Position numbers and translations under genes: made by a program. The notes under the pieces were generated by a model that was not told the origin of the DNA, searched no databases, and saw only the letters and a program-made list of their open reading frames with translations. Shown one piece after another: positions 30,785-38,113 of a DNA stretch of 47,193 nucleotides (position 1 is its first letter; the number at the start of each line of letters is the position of its first letter). The stretch lies in contig JAJYSZ010000016.1 of the NCBI GenBank assembly GCA_021793315.1, positions 1 to 47,193 of the forward strand, written 5' to 3'. Source of the DNA: Bacillota bacterium (GTDB lineage Bacteria; Bacillota; Sulfobacillia; JAJZYS01; JAJYTV01).

Positions 30785-31714
30785 ATGCCGGAAAGGATCC
30801 CTTCTGGCGACTATGACGTCTTCTTCACCTTGGAGCACCTCTGGTTTTTGGGCCTTGGCCTGGGGCTATGGCTGGCCATGGGACAGATGCTCCCGCAGTT
30901 CCTCTATCCGACCGGCGTCATCGGCCTTCGCGTCAACGCTACGATTATGTATCGCGATCTGAATATCTTGTTGCTCCCGCTGCTGGGCTACGTCGGCACC
31001 TTCTTCGTCGCCAACATGCTCTTGGCGCTCACCTTGCAAACGCTACTTCGACAAGTACAAAAGAGACGCCACCAGCCACACACCACTCGCGGCCAGCCCC
31101 AACCCACCGCCCCCCCACAAGATCCCGCACAGCGCTTTCCGTTTCCGCTCGCCTTCCTGACCGAGGGTTGGGATGATCAGATCGACGAATCTGAAACCGT
31201 CGCTCCGCAACCCTTTCAGCTTGTACGGTGCCAAGGCGCTGAACCCCACAAAGCTGTCCGCAATGCCGAAGGCCAGACCGAACCCATCCAGGCTTCGGGC
31301 GATAGCCACGTAGACAGCCAAGGCGGCCAGATTGGCCAGCACGCCTCCACCGACGACGAGAGGGCTTCGATGGGCTGGCCCTCGGGTTTCGCCACCGCCC
31401 CCGACCCAAAGTCCCAGAAAGACGTCGCACCTGCCGATGCGGCAGCACTTCCAACTTGGGCGGCCGACCCGAACGCTTGTTGCCGGCAAACCGACGCAAC
31501 GCCGAGCCAGGACATGGCCCGCCTCGTGGAGAGCGATGCTCAGCCAATAGCCTGTGTAGACCAGAACCCCGAACAGCAGCAGCCGCATCCTTCCCAACCT
31601 CTCCGCGACCGCATCCTCGACTTTGGTGTACGCTTTGCCATCTTTGCCGCGACGACCTCCATCAGCATGGTCACCGCACGCCTGGTCGCCGTCCTTACCG
31701 TCCCAGCTCGTTGA
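30785..31714 (+). CDS. membrane protein with unreliable C-terminal half
   Basis: The ATG 30785 frame (GAAAGGA upstream) gives 309 residues. The first ~90 look genuine, with two hydrophobic segments (LWFLGLGLGLWLAMGQML, LLPLLGYVGTFFVANMLLAL). From about 31046 the frame runs antisense to the M50 protease gene, and its product turns polar and rich in Gln and Pro. It is probably a short membrane protein whose stop was lost, or a gene cut by arrival of the protease gene. No family is recognised. Confidence 0.35.
   Translation: MPERIPSGDYDVFFTLEHLWFLGLGLGLWLAMGQMLPQFLYPTGVIGLRVNATIMYRDLNILLLPLLGYVGTFFVANMLLALTLQTLLRQVQKRRHQPHTTRGQPQPTAPPQDPAQRFPFPLAFLTEGWDDQIDESETVAPQPFQLVRCQGAEPHKAVRNAEGQTEPIQASGDSHVDSQGGQIGQHASTDDERASMGWPSGFATAPDPKSQKDVAPADAAALPTWAADPNACCRQTDATPSQDMARLVESDAQPIACVDQNPEQQQPHPSQPLRDRILDFGVRFAIFAATTSISMVTARLVAVLTVPAR
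31043..31588 (-). CDS. M50 (site-2 protease-like) membrane metalloprotease
   Basis: A 181-residue protein read on the minus strand from ATG 31588, with GGAGAGG upstream. SIALHEAGHVLARR contains the HExxH zinc motif (21-25) in the first helix. GGGVLANLAALAVYVAIA carries the Asn-containing second motif region, and RFVDLIIPTLGQEGERKRK leads into a last helix. This is the minimal core of site-2 proteases, which cut transmembrane anti-sigma factors or signal peptides (Eep in enterococcal conjugation is a relative). It is the only minus-strand gene in the Tad region and lies entirely opposite the plus-strand frame 30785-31714. A signalling role is inferred. Confidence 0.7.
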   Translation of the reverse strand: MRLLLFGVLVYTGYWLSIALHEAGHVLARRCVGLPATSVRVGRPSWKCCRIGRCDVFLGLWVGGGGETRGPAHRSPLVVGGGVLANLAALAVYVAIARSLDGFGLAFGIADSFVGFSALAPYKLKGLRSDGFRFVDLIIPTLGQEGERKRKALCGILWGGGGLGLAASGVWLVASLLYLSK

Positions 31715-32056
31715 CTGCCCGTGATCGCTAGAGAGGGAGGCAAGGGGCGCTGCGCTCGGCTGCGCAGCCCTTACCCTTTGCGCCGAGGCGTCGCCCATGT
31801 AGTACCATGTACCTGGCAACAGGCGGAAAGGCATGACGCCTCGCAGATCCTCCGGGGAAGCCGTAATGCCGCACCGAGCTGCGGGCCTGGGTCCAATCCG
31901 GAAACGATACACGACACACACAAGAGAATAGGAGACCAATGTCGAAGGATTGTGGAAGTGGATGTGACCAATGCGGTATCTATTGCGTTGGAATAGCGGT
32001 ATGATACTGGTAGAGGGTTTGCCGCTTTTCCACGATACAGAACGGAGATGAAGCCG
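31589..32056. other. intergenic region with a hairpin at 31742-31772
   Basis: This 468-bp stretch upstream of both the minus-strand protease and the plus-strand surface gene should hold both promoters. The plus-strand frame from 30785 runs into it as far as 31714. A strong fold is visible at 31742-31772 (GCTGCGC at 31749-31755 with GCGCAGC at 31762-31768). A TATGAT at 32000-32005 could be a -10 for the gene at 32057, though no good -35 is present. No further gene is seen. Confidence 0.4.
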
Positions 32057-32923
32057 ATGGTGCGCAAGCTTCTGCTCGCCGGGATCCTGGTCCTCGCCAT
32101 GGGGGCGCCTGCGGCCTTCGCCGCTACGAGCCCGTTGGCCGGCTACACACTCGTGCAGTGGGTCTTCATGGGGCCGCCGCAGTTTCCGCAACCTACCATA
32201 GAATTCGTCTACGACAATGGTGCTGTGCAAGAGCCCTTCGGGTTGCCCATCTATCACGAAGCCGGTACCCCGGGCGGATCGGCCCAGAGCCAGTGGTTTG
32301 CGGCGTACAGCAAGATCGACCAGGGCTGGGGCGGCTGGGACAACCCCGCAGCGCTGCTCTGGTATGCGAAGAACGTAAACGCCACATGGATCGGGCAAAC
32401 AATGCTCGCCCCAGGTGTCATCTACACTTCACACTTAGTGCAGCAGATGAACGCCGCGCACTTCGCTCCCTCGATGGTCGGCGGCTGGAACCCGCCCGGC
32501 ATTACGAGCGCGGCATCCACATCGCCCTCGACGCCTCCTGCCACGTCGAGCTCCAGCGGCGGCACCACGGAGCCCTCCGGCGGCACGACACCGCCCGCGC
32601 CGTCCGGCGGCAACGGCAGCGTGAAGCCCTCCGGGACCACCGCGACGACTCCGTCAGCGCCCGCGCCCACGTCCACCACACCAAGCGCGCCCGCCGCAGG
32701 CTCTACATCCGCGACGCCGACCCAACCGATCGAACCGCAGGCTGTGCTGCAGGGCACACCCTCCGCGATCTACGCCGCGCGCTCGCGCAACGACGAGACC
32801 GCGCTTGGACAGATCCCCAAGCACAAGGCCGGTACGCCGTGGGGCGCCGTCGCGGCGGCCGCCGCGGTTGTCCTCCTGGCAGGCGGGACCGTCGTCCTCC
32901 TGCGGCGCAGACGCCTCGCCTAG
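32057..32923 (+). CDS. secreted surface protein with Pro/Ser/Thr stalk and C-terminal membrane anchor
   Basis: A 288-residue protein. ATG 32057 (VRKLLLAGILVLAMGAPAAF) is preferred over ATG 32048 because GGAG lies 9 nt before it. A signal peptide ends near AFA-ATS. The globular part has WFAAYSKIDQGWGGWDNPAA. Residues about 150-230 are a Ser/Thr/Pro/Gly-rich stalk. The end has one membrane helix (AVAAAAAVVLLAGGTVVLL) and RRRRLA, as in wall-spanning anchored proteins. The family is not recognised. It may be a target of the nearby glycosyltransferase-like protein, since the stalk is rich in Ser and Thr. Confidence 0.65.
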   Translation: MVRKLLLAGILVLAMGAPAAFAATSPLAGYTLVQWVFMGPPQFPQPTIEFVYDNGAVQEPFGLPIYHEAGTPGGSAQSQWFAAYSKIDQGWGGWDNPAALLWYAKNVNATWIGQTMLAPGVIYTSHLVQQMNAAHFAPSMVGGWNPPGITSAASTSPSTPPATSSSSGGTTEPSGGTTPPAPSGGNGSVKPSGTTATTPSAPAPTSTTPSAPAAGSTSATPTQPIEPQAVLQGTPSAIYAARSRNDETALGQIPKHKAGTPWGAVAAAAAVVLLAGGTVVLLRRRRLA

Positions 32924-32937
32924 CCTTCTCGATCCGT

Positions 32938-32974
32938 ACGGGAGCCGCCCATCCGGGCGGCTCCCGTCATTTTC
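32938..32974 (+). terminator. strong intrinsic terminator
   Basis: ACGGGAGCCGCCC (32938-32950), loop ATCC and GGGCGGCTCCCGT (32955-32967) form a perfect 13-bp stem followed by CATTTTC. It ends the surface-protein gene upstream and isolates the next gene. Confidence 0.85.
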
Positions 32975-32991
32975 CTGGAAGGAGGAAGACT

Positions 32992-35559
32992 ATGCGCAAG
33001 AGACTCTGGCATGCCCTGCTGGCGATCGTGGCCATCGCCTCGCTGCTCGCCGTCTTCGCCTCCGCCGTGCACGCGGCGGATATGCCCACCTACGACAATT
33101 CGAGCAGCCGCCTGCGCTTCATCCAGTCCCACAGCAGCTCGCAGCTCTACATGGACCTGCCGCTCTATCTCGAACTGCCTGCGGGGCAGCAATCCTTCTC
33201 GACGCCGACCGTCGTCGGCGACACGCTCTACCAGTACACCTGGGATTCCTCGGGTCAGGGCCATCTCTACGCGCTGCAACTCCCGGGCACGGACTACAGC
33301 CAGGTCTTCCAGCAGGCAGGCAGCACCCCCTACGTCATCAACTCGGCCAGCTACGCACAGCCGCCGATCACGTTCAACGCAGGCTTCACGCCGGGGAGGC
33401 TCAACGCGGCGGCGGGGCAGGACTCGCTCTCGACCGGGCCGTACCAGGGTGGTGCGCCCGATGGCGCACAGTACCAGGCCATCGCCGTCGGCAAGTACCT
33501 CTACACCTGGCCCGCCGGAAGCTACCCGCAGGGAGGAACGCCGCCAACGGGCCAAGTTATTATCGCTAACCCCAGCAACACGAACTACCAGGTCGACGAG
33601 AACCCGCTGATCACGCCGCCTGTGACTATATCCGGGCTCGGCGCCTCCGGCAGTCCGACCACCTGGCAGTCGCCGGTCGCGGTCGTCGGCTCCTGGGACG
33701 GTGGGCTGATCGCCTGGCCGACGTACGTGCCCTCGGGATATACGACGAACCAGGTGAGGTACCTAACATCCTACGACTATACGCACTCCGTCGCCGCCCT
33801 CACATCCGACCCCACCTGGATCGGCTCCTGCTCCGTCGGGTCCGCGTGTGTCGCCTTCGGCGTCGCGGGCGCGCACCCGCGCGTCGTCCTTCTCGACGTC
33901 ACGACGGGGAACTACAAGGTCATCGGCACTGGCCTGATCGGCGCGCAGGTGGCGGACACGGTGGTCTACGACAACACGGGGCCCCAGGCGGGCAACCCCC
34001 TCCTGATCGTCCAGGACGAGTACGGCAAGATCTACTCCTTCAACCTGTCCGGCAGCCTGCTCGCTACCTACCCGAGCGGGAGCCAGAACCCGTCCTGGAT
34101 CAATCGCAACAGCCTCATTCTCGGCAAGGACATGTCGGTTCTGACCGACCTGGCCGGCCAGACGCTCTTTGCCATCGGCGGCGGCGGCGCGATGTTGGGC
34201 GCCTTCGATCCCGCGACCCTGTCACCCATGGACGCTCCTACCGCAGGCTTCAGCCCCGGCGTCGATTCACCAACCTCCATGGTCAACGCGAACGGCAACG
34301 CCACGGTCGTCCTCTCGAACAGCAATGGCGACCTCTATCTCTTCGGAGCCGGTTCCCTCTTTACGGGAGCCCTAGGGAACACCTACAACCAGACGATCGC
34401 GACGCCTTCCGGCACCGCCTACGTCGGCTACGGGCCGGACGAGGGGCCGAAACACTGGCTCGTCGGTTGGACGAACGGCGACCCGCACAGCCGGCCGGCG
34501 ATCGTGGCCTTCGTGCCGCAGCCGTACATCGTGGGCGCCTCGGTGAACCCCAGCGATGTGCAGAGCGGCTCGAGCCTTATCATCACTGGCAGGCCGTACC
34601 CGGCCGGCGTGACCTTCGACAACGGCTACAACGGCAACGGTCCCAACGGCAACGCACCCCTGGAAGCGCAGATCGAGAACGCACAGGGGCAGCCCGTCAC
34701 GGGCATGATCCCGATGACCCACGAGGCTCCGGACCAGTGGACGGTGAACTGGACGCCGCCTGCGAACACGACCGGTTCGCCGGTCGAGTACCAGGTCGTC
34801 GTGTACGCCTGGAGCGAGATCGGCCAGACGGCGCAGTCGAGCCCCGTGTCCTTCACGGTGGAAGCCGCGGCACCGCCCACGCAGCAGCCCCAAGGATCAA
34901 GCGGCGCACTGAGCATGACTTGTGGTTACGGCCACGGTGGTCTGCCGATCGTGGTCTCGCACACCTGCACGATCCCGTCGGCTCTGCAGGGTAACAGCAC
35001 AAGCTGGTTCGCCTACAACTACAACTACGGCGCGAAGTTCGGCGACACGCTCGACTTCAATCTCGCGATCCCGCAGCCGAAACTGCCAAACCTTCGGGTT
35101 GTCGCGCTGACGGGGGTGCAGCTCACGGCCTCGATCCAGCACCAGGTCGGCTACCCAAACCTGCCGGGCTACCAGGGATACAATCCGGGCAACGCGGCGC
35201 TCTACAATTACTATCCGCAGACCACCGCCATGACGCAGATTGGGCAACTCACGGCGCAGGCAAACTTCGTCGAATCCTGGTCCGGCTACCCGCCGCCGCA
35301 GCCGCTCGGGACCACCGTCTGGACAGGCAACATGACGGCGGACTGGAAGGCGATCGTCTCCTACTCCTACCAGCAACGGGTTCCACCATACCAGATCTGT
35401 GTGCCGGCGAACCCGAAGCCCGGTCAACAGCCCGTCTGCACGACGGTCTACAACTACCGGACAGAGACAGGTCAGTTCACGGAGACAGGCAACGCCTCGG
35501 CACCGCTCGCGATCAACGGCAGCGACTACTACACCATCTCGACGCCGGCGGGTTACTGA
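32992..35559 (+). CDS. large secreted beta-propeller-like surface protein
   Basis: An 855-residue protein from ATG 32992 behind GGAAGGAGGAAG. The signal peptide (HALLAIVAIASLLAVFASA) ends near HAA. Residues about 50-500 contain repeated strand patterns with short Gly/Asp turns (VVGDTLYQYTWDSSGQGHLY, AVVGSWDGGLIAWPT, LLIVQDEYGKIYSFN, NSNGDLYLFGAGSL), as in PQQ/WD-like propellers. An Ig-like region follows (about 515-640), then a Tyr/Asn-rich domain with QHQVGYPNLPGYQGYN. There is no membrane anchor. It may bind to the pilus or envelope or act as an adhesin. The exact family is unknown. Confidence 0.62.
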   Translation: MRKRLWHALLAIVAIASLLAVFASAVHAADMPTYDNSSSRLRFIQSHSSSQLYMDLPLYLELPAGQQSFSTPTVVGDTLYQYTWDSSGQGHLYALQLPGTDYSQVFQQAGSTPYVINSASYAQPPITFNAGFTPGRLNAAAGQDSLSTGPYQGGAPDGAQYQAIAVGKYLYTWPAGSYPQGGTPPTGQVIIANPSNTNYQVDENPLITPPVTISGLGASGSPTTWQSPVAVVGSWDGGLIAWPTYVPSGYTTNQVRYLTSYDYTHSVAALTSDPTWIGSCSVGSACVAFGVAGAHPRVVLLDVTTGNYKVIGTGLIGAQVADTVVYDNTGPQAGNPLLIVQDEYGKIYSFNLSGSLLATYPSGSQNPSWINRNSLILGKDMSVLTDLAGQTLFAIGGGGAMLGAFDPATLSPMDAPTAGFSPGVDSPTSMVNANGNATVVLSNSNGDLYLFGAGSLFTGALGNTYNQTIATPSGTAYVGYGPDEGPKHWLVGWTNGDPHSRPAIVAFVPQPYIVGASVNPSDVQSGSSLIITGRPYPAGVTFDNGYNGNGPNGNAPLEAQIENAQGQPVTGMIPMTHEAPDQWTVNWTPPANTTGSPVEYQVVVYAWSEIGQTAQSSPVSFTVEAAAPPTQQPQGSSGALSMTCGYGHGGLPIVVSHTCTIPSALQGNSTSWFAYNYNYGAKFGDTLDFNLAIPQPKLPNLRVVALTGVQLTASIQHQVGYPNLPGYQGYNPGNAALYNYYPQTTAMTQIGQLTAQANFVESWSGYPPPQPLGTTVWTGNMTADWKAIVSYSYQQRVPPYQICVPANPKPGQQPVCTTVYNYRTETGQFTETGNASAPLAINGSDYYTISTPAGY

Positions 35560-35562
35560 CGC

Positions 35563-35610
35563 CGGCGGCGGGGAAGGAGGCAGGCCCGGCGGCATCCTTC
35601 CCCGCCGCCG
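35563..35610 (+). terminator. 16-bp perfect hairpin after the propeller gene
   Basis: CGGCGGCGGGGAAGGA (35563-35578) and TCCTTCCCCGCCGCCG (35595-35610) are perfectly complementary with a 16-nt loop, starting 3 nt after the stop codon. There is no T tract. It is probably a terminator or 3'-end stabiliser. It includes an AGGAGG sequence, but no start codon lies at a suitable distance. Confidence 0.65.
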
Positions 35611-35784
35611 GGCACCGACATGCTCAGCCGCTTCATCCTCTTGCAGACCCGCGCCGTGGCTCGAGTGTGGCTGGAGATCCGAGGTCCAGAGGACCCGCCG
35701 GGTATGATGACGTCGCAGTGCTTGTTAGGCAAGCAGCCGCGCTTTCCCTCGTCGTAATGGATACCTGCGATGGAGGTGGCTACC

Positions 35785-35892
35785 GTGTACCACTTGTTGA
35801 CCGCCGCGCTATTCGGAGTCGCCATTGTCGCTGCCAGCGGACTTGTCGCGTTGATAGGCAACGCCCTTCTGGCTGTGCTGCACAGGCTCTAA
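35785..35892 (+). CDS. 35-residue membrane peptide
   Basis: GTG 35785 lies 8 nt after GGAGG (35772-35776). The peptide is almost wholly hydrophobic (HLLTAALFGVAIVAASGLVA, LIGNALLAVLHRL), a single membrane helix. It lies just upstream of the TadE-like gene, 23 nt apart and co-directional. It could be a pilus accessory peptide. Confidence 0.42.
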   Translation: MYHLLTAALFGVAIVAASGLVALIGNALLAVLHRL

Positions 35893-35915
35893 CTAACTTC
35901 CGAGGCGGTGACGAC

Positions 35916-36419
35916 ATGCGAAGGTTCCTCAAGTCCGAACGCGGCGACGCCGGGATGTACTTCCTCGCCGCCATCATGGTCTGGCTCACGCTGACGCTCT
36001 CAGTGGCCTACGCGGTGATCCACACGGTCGAGATCGGCCGCGCGCAGATGAGCGCGGACCTCCAGATCGCCATGCGCCAGGCGGCGAGCCAACTCAACAC
36101 CGTTGGCGCGGTCCAGGGGACTCAAGGCGTCACGCCCACCGAGGCGTCGGCACTGGTGGCCTCGGACCTCGCACAGATCGCACCCGCCACATGGCACTAC
36201 AGCATCACCGGCGTCCAGGTCTTTGACCAGTCGCAGGCAGGCGCGCCCGCACCTTCCGGCGTACCGGGAGGTGTTATTCCAGGCGCGGGTATTTATGCCG
36301 CAGTCGACCTGATATGGCCGCTTCCTGTCCCCCTGGTTAACCACGTAACCATCAACATACCGGAGTGGATGTCCGCGAACGTCTTCGTGCAACCCACGCA
36401 GACCTGGAACGGCGGCTAG
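35916..36419 (+). CDS. TadE/TadG-like minor pseudopilin
   Basis: A 167-residue protein from ATG 35916 with GAGGCGG upstream. RRFLKSERGDAGMYFLAAIM then a hydrophobic helix is the TadE-type start (basic residues, Gly cleavage site, helix), but Tyr replaces the usual Glu at +5. The following helix (SADLQIAMRQAASQL) matches the amphipathic part of pseudopilins. The rest is a small beta-rich domain. It would help initiate or prime the Tad pilus. It is the last recognisable gene of the pilus region. Confidence 0.68.
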   Translation: MRRFLKSERGDAGMYFLAAIMVWLTLTLSVAYAVIHTVEIGRAQMSADLQIAMRQAASQLNTVGAVQGTQGVTPTEASALVASDLAQIAPATWHYSITGVQVFDQSQAGAPAPSGVPGGVIPGAGIYAAVDLIWPLPVPLVNHVTINIPEWMSANVFVQPTQTWNGG

Positions 36420-36620
36420 ACTCGACGCACTTCTTTCCGCCCACACCGCGCGAGCGCAGCATTCCTCTTTGGGGGAGTCCGGCGTCCCATGTTCTTTGAG
36501 CCCGGCCGGGTGACAACGATAGCGCTTACCCAGCGCTCCGGCGCAGAGCGATCGCTCTGCGGGCCGCCAGCCAACCGCGATCGTGTCCGTCACGCAGCCA
36601 CACGGCCATGACGTCACGAA

Positions 36621-36650
36621 GGCGCCCCGCAAGGGCGCCCCAATCTTTTT
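36621..36650 (+). terminator. intrinsic terminator after the Tad region
   Basis: GGCGCCC-CGCAA-GGGCGCC (36621-36639) followed by CCAATC and TTTTT (36646-36650). The T run overlaps the palindrome-like element at 36646-36659 (TTTTTGCGCGAAAA). It closes the pilus region inside the 289-bp gap 36420-36708, which holds no other gene. Confidence 0.7.
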
Positions 36651-36659
36651 GCGCGAAAA
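36646..36659. promoter_or_regulatory. weak member of the TTTTCGYRCGAAAA palindrome set (site 3)
   Basis: TTTTTGCGCGAAAA matches the perfect site at 9107 in 11 of 14 bases and keeps near-dyad symmetry. It lies 50 bp before the rep start, in the same sort of intergenic place as the other copies. Listed at low confidence. Confidence 0.35.
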
Positions 36660-36708
36660 GCGGCGTGGTTGACGCCGCAACAACCCTAAATACTTGGGAG
36701 GTAACCGC

Positions 36709-38016
36709 ATGCGGCAAAAGGGAGGCGCCTCCCCGAGCACGGGAGGCGCCGAACCGCACGTCCCTAGTGTAGTCCAGAAGGAAGACGGCACGCAAGAGCA
36801 GCGTGCCGTCTTCTTTTCCGGCGGCACCGACCGGCGGCTTACCGAAGGCTACACGCAGATCCCCAACGCCATCCTGCGCGCCACCGGCATCTCCGCCGGC
36901 GCCAAGATGCTGTACGGCCTCCTCCTCTCCTATGCCTGGCAGGCGGCCGTCTGCTGGCCGAACCAGGCGACCCTGTCCTCGGATGCGGGATGCAGCGTCC
37001 GCAACGTCCAGCGCTGGCTCGCCGAACTCGAGGATGCGGCCTTCATCAAGATCCACCAGCAGGGGCTCAACAGGCCCAACCTGTACGAGATCCTGCCGAT
37101 TCCGACCGCGCCGGGTGCGGCAGTTCCGGACACGACAAATCTGTCGCATCCGGACACGACAGATTCGTCGCGTCTGGAGGCGACAAGGCTGTCGCACAAA
37201 GAAGACTCACCGGAAGAAGACTCAAAAGACAACAACGCGGGCGCGTGCGAAGGTGGGGCCATGCTCCCGGTTGTTGTCTCCTCGGCTCCGCCTCCGGGGC
37301 CGGGACACGACACAGCAGAAGGGGGCCGCCCTTCCGGAGAGCCACCCGAAGAGGAGCCAGGGGAGGACTTGCGCGGAGGAAAGGACGTACACGAGTCGGG
37401 GGCATCCCTAGGGGACGCCCCCGAACTCCTCTCGGAGCTGCTGGACCGTGTCCCGGATCTCCCGCCGGCGGCGGCCGAAATGCTCATCCGCACCCACGGA
37501 GCCGCGGCCGTGCGAGAACGCCTGCTCTGGCTGGAGGCCGAACAGGCCGCCCTGGCGGCCGCCCACAAGCCCGCGATCGCTTCTGCGGGCGGCTGGCTGC
37601 GTCGCAGCTTCGCATGGGTCCGCGGGCCGGCGTCCTACCGCAAGATCCAGCAGCAGACGGAGCGCGGCCGCCGACGCGCGGAGATCGAGGAAGAAGCCGA
37701 GCGTGCCCATGCCGCCCGAGAAGCGCAGCTGGCGGAGAGCGCTGCCCGGCTCCGGACCGTCACCGACTGGTTCCTCGGGCTTCCTGAAGACCGCCAGTGC
37801 AGCATCGACGCGCAGATCCGTTCCGAGCTCGGGTCCATGCTGGCCCTGCAGGCTACTGGGATTCCGCCCTTGCCAGAGGTCCTCACGGGAAGCGGCCTCG
37901 CCGCCACCCTGTGGCGGGACCGTCTGGCACTCTGTTTCGCCGAAGCCGCTGCCGCGGCGCAGGAGACGTCTCATGCGCAGATTGGGGGCGCGGCGCCCGG
38001 GACCCCGAGACTCTGA
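36709..38016 (+). CDS. HTH_36/RepA-like replication initiator candidate
   Basis: A 435-residue protein. ATG 36709 has GGGAGGT upstream (36696-36702). Residues about 47-125 (YTQIPNAILRATGISAGAKM, CWPNQATLSSDAGCSVRNVQ, RWLAELEDAAFIKIHQQG) form the winged-helix HTH_36 domain of many plasmid and phage initiators. A long acidic linker follows (about 160-235), then a helical C-terminal part (TERGRRRAEIEEEAERAHAA). The neighbours are a primase and a resolvase, supporting a replication module. The first 110 bases of the gene contain two hairpins, one a complete intrinsic terminator, listed separately. Initiation function is inferred. Confidence 0.65.
   Translation: MRQKGGASPSTGGAEPHVPSVVQKEDGTQEQRAVFFSGGTDRRLTEGYTQIPNAILRATGISAGAKMLYGLLLSYAWQAAVCWPNQATLSSDAGCSVRNVQRWLAELEDAAFIKIHQQGLNRPNLYEILPIPTAPGAAVPDTTNLSHPDTTDSSRLEATRLSHKEDSPEEDSKDNNAGACEGGAMLPVVVSSAPPPGPGHDTAEGGRPSGEPPEEEPGEDLRGGKDVHESGASLGDAPELLSELLDRVPDLPPAAAEMLIRTHGAAAVRERLLWLEAEQAALAAAHKPAIASAGGWLRRSFAWVRGPASYRKIQQQTERGRRRAEIEEEAERAHAAREAQLAESAARLRTVTDWFLGLPEDRQCSIDAQIRSELGSMLALQATGIPPLPEVLTGSGLAATLWRDRLALCFAEAAAAAQETSHAQIGGAAPGTPRL
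36720..36750 (+). repeat. tandem complementary segments in the rep 5' coding region
   Basis: GGGAGGCGCC (36720-36729), GGCGCCTCCC (36724-36733) and GGGAGGCGCC again (36741-36750). The middle segment can pair with either the first or the last, giving mutually exclusive folds just inside the start codon, upstream of the terminator at 36781. Such a switch could control transcription or ribosome access. Confidence 0.6.
36781..36817 (+). terminator. intrinsic terminator inside the rep reading frame
   Basis: GAAGACGGCACGC (36781-36793), loop AAGAGCA and GCGTGCCGTCTTC (36801-36813), then TTTT. It is a perfect 13-bp stem with a following T run, located at codons 25-37 of the rep gene. It should stop untranslated transcripts early, while a translating ribosome would prevent the fold. 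Confidence 0.75.
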
Positions 38017-38064
38017 TCCTGCCGGGGATGTAGGCCGCCACATCCACGCCGATCGGCTCGTCCG

Positions 38065-38091
38065 CGGGCCCGCCTTGCGGGTCCGTTATTC
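38065..38091 (+). terminator. terminator after rep
   Basis: CGGGCCCGC-CTT-GCGGGTCCG (38065-38085), 9 bp with one G-U pair, followed by TTATTCTT. It lies in the 97-bp gap before the HD-GYP gene. Confidence 0.65.
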
Positions 38092-38113
38092 TTCGCGCGG
38101 GAAGGGGAAACGC

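Noticed and set aside
35563-35610. RNA thermometer hiding an AGGAGG site
   Set aside because: The hairpin does contain AGGAGG, but no start codon lies 5-12 nt downstream, so it is better read as a 3'-end structure.
35620-35757. A 45-codon plus-strand frame (MLSRFILLQT...)
   Set aside because: No ribosome site before the ATG, and the composition after residue 20 is not protein-like.
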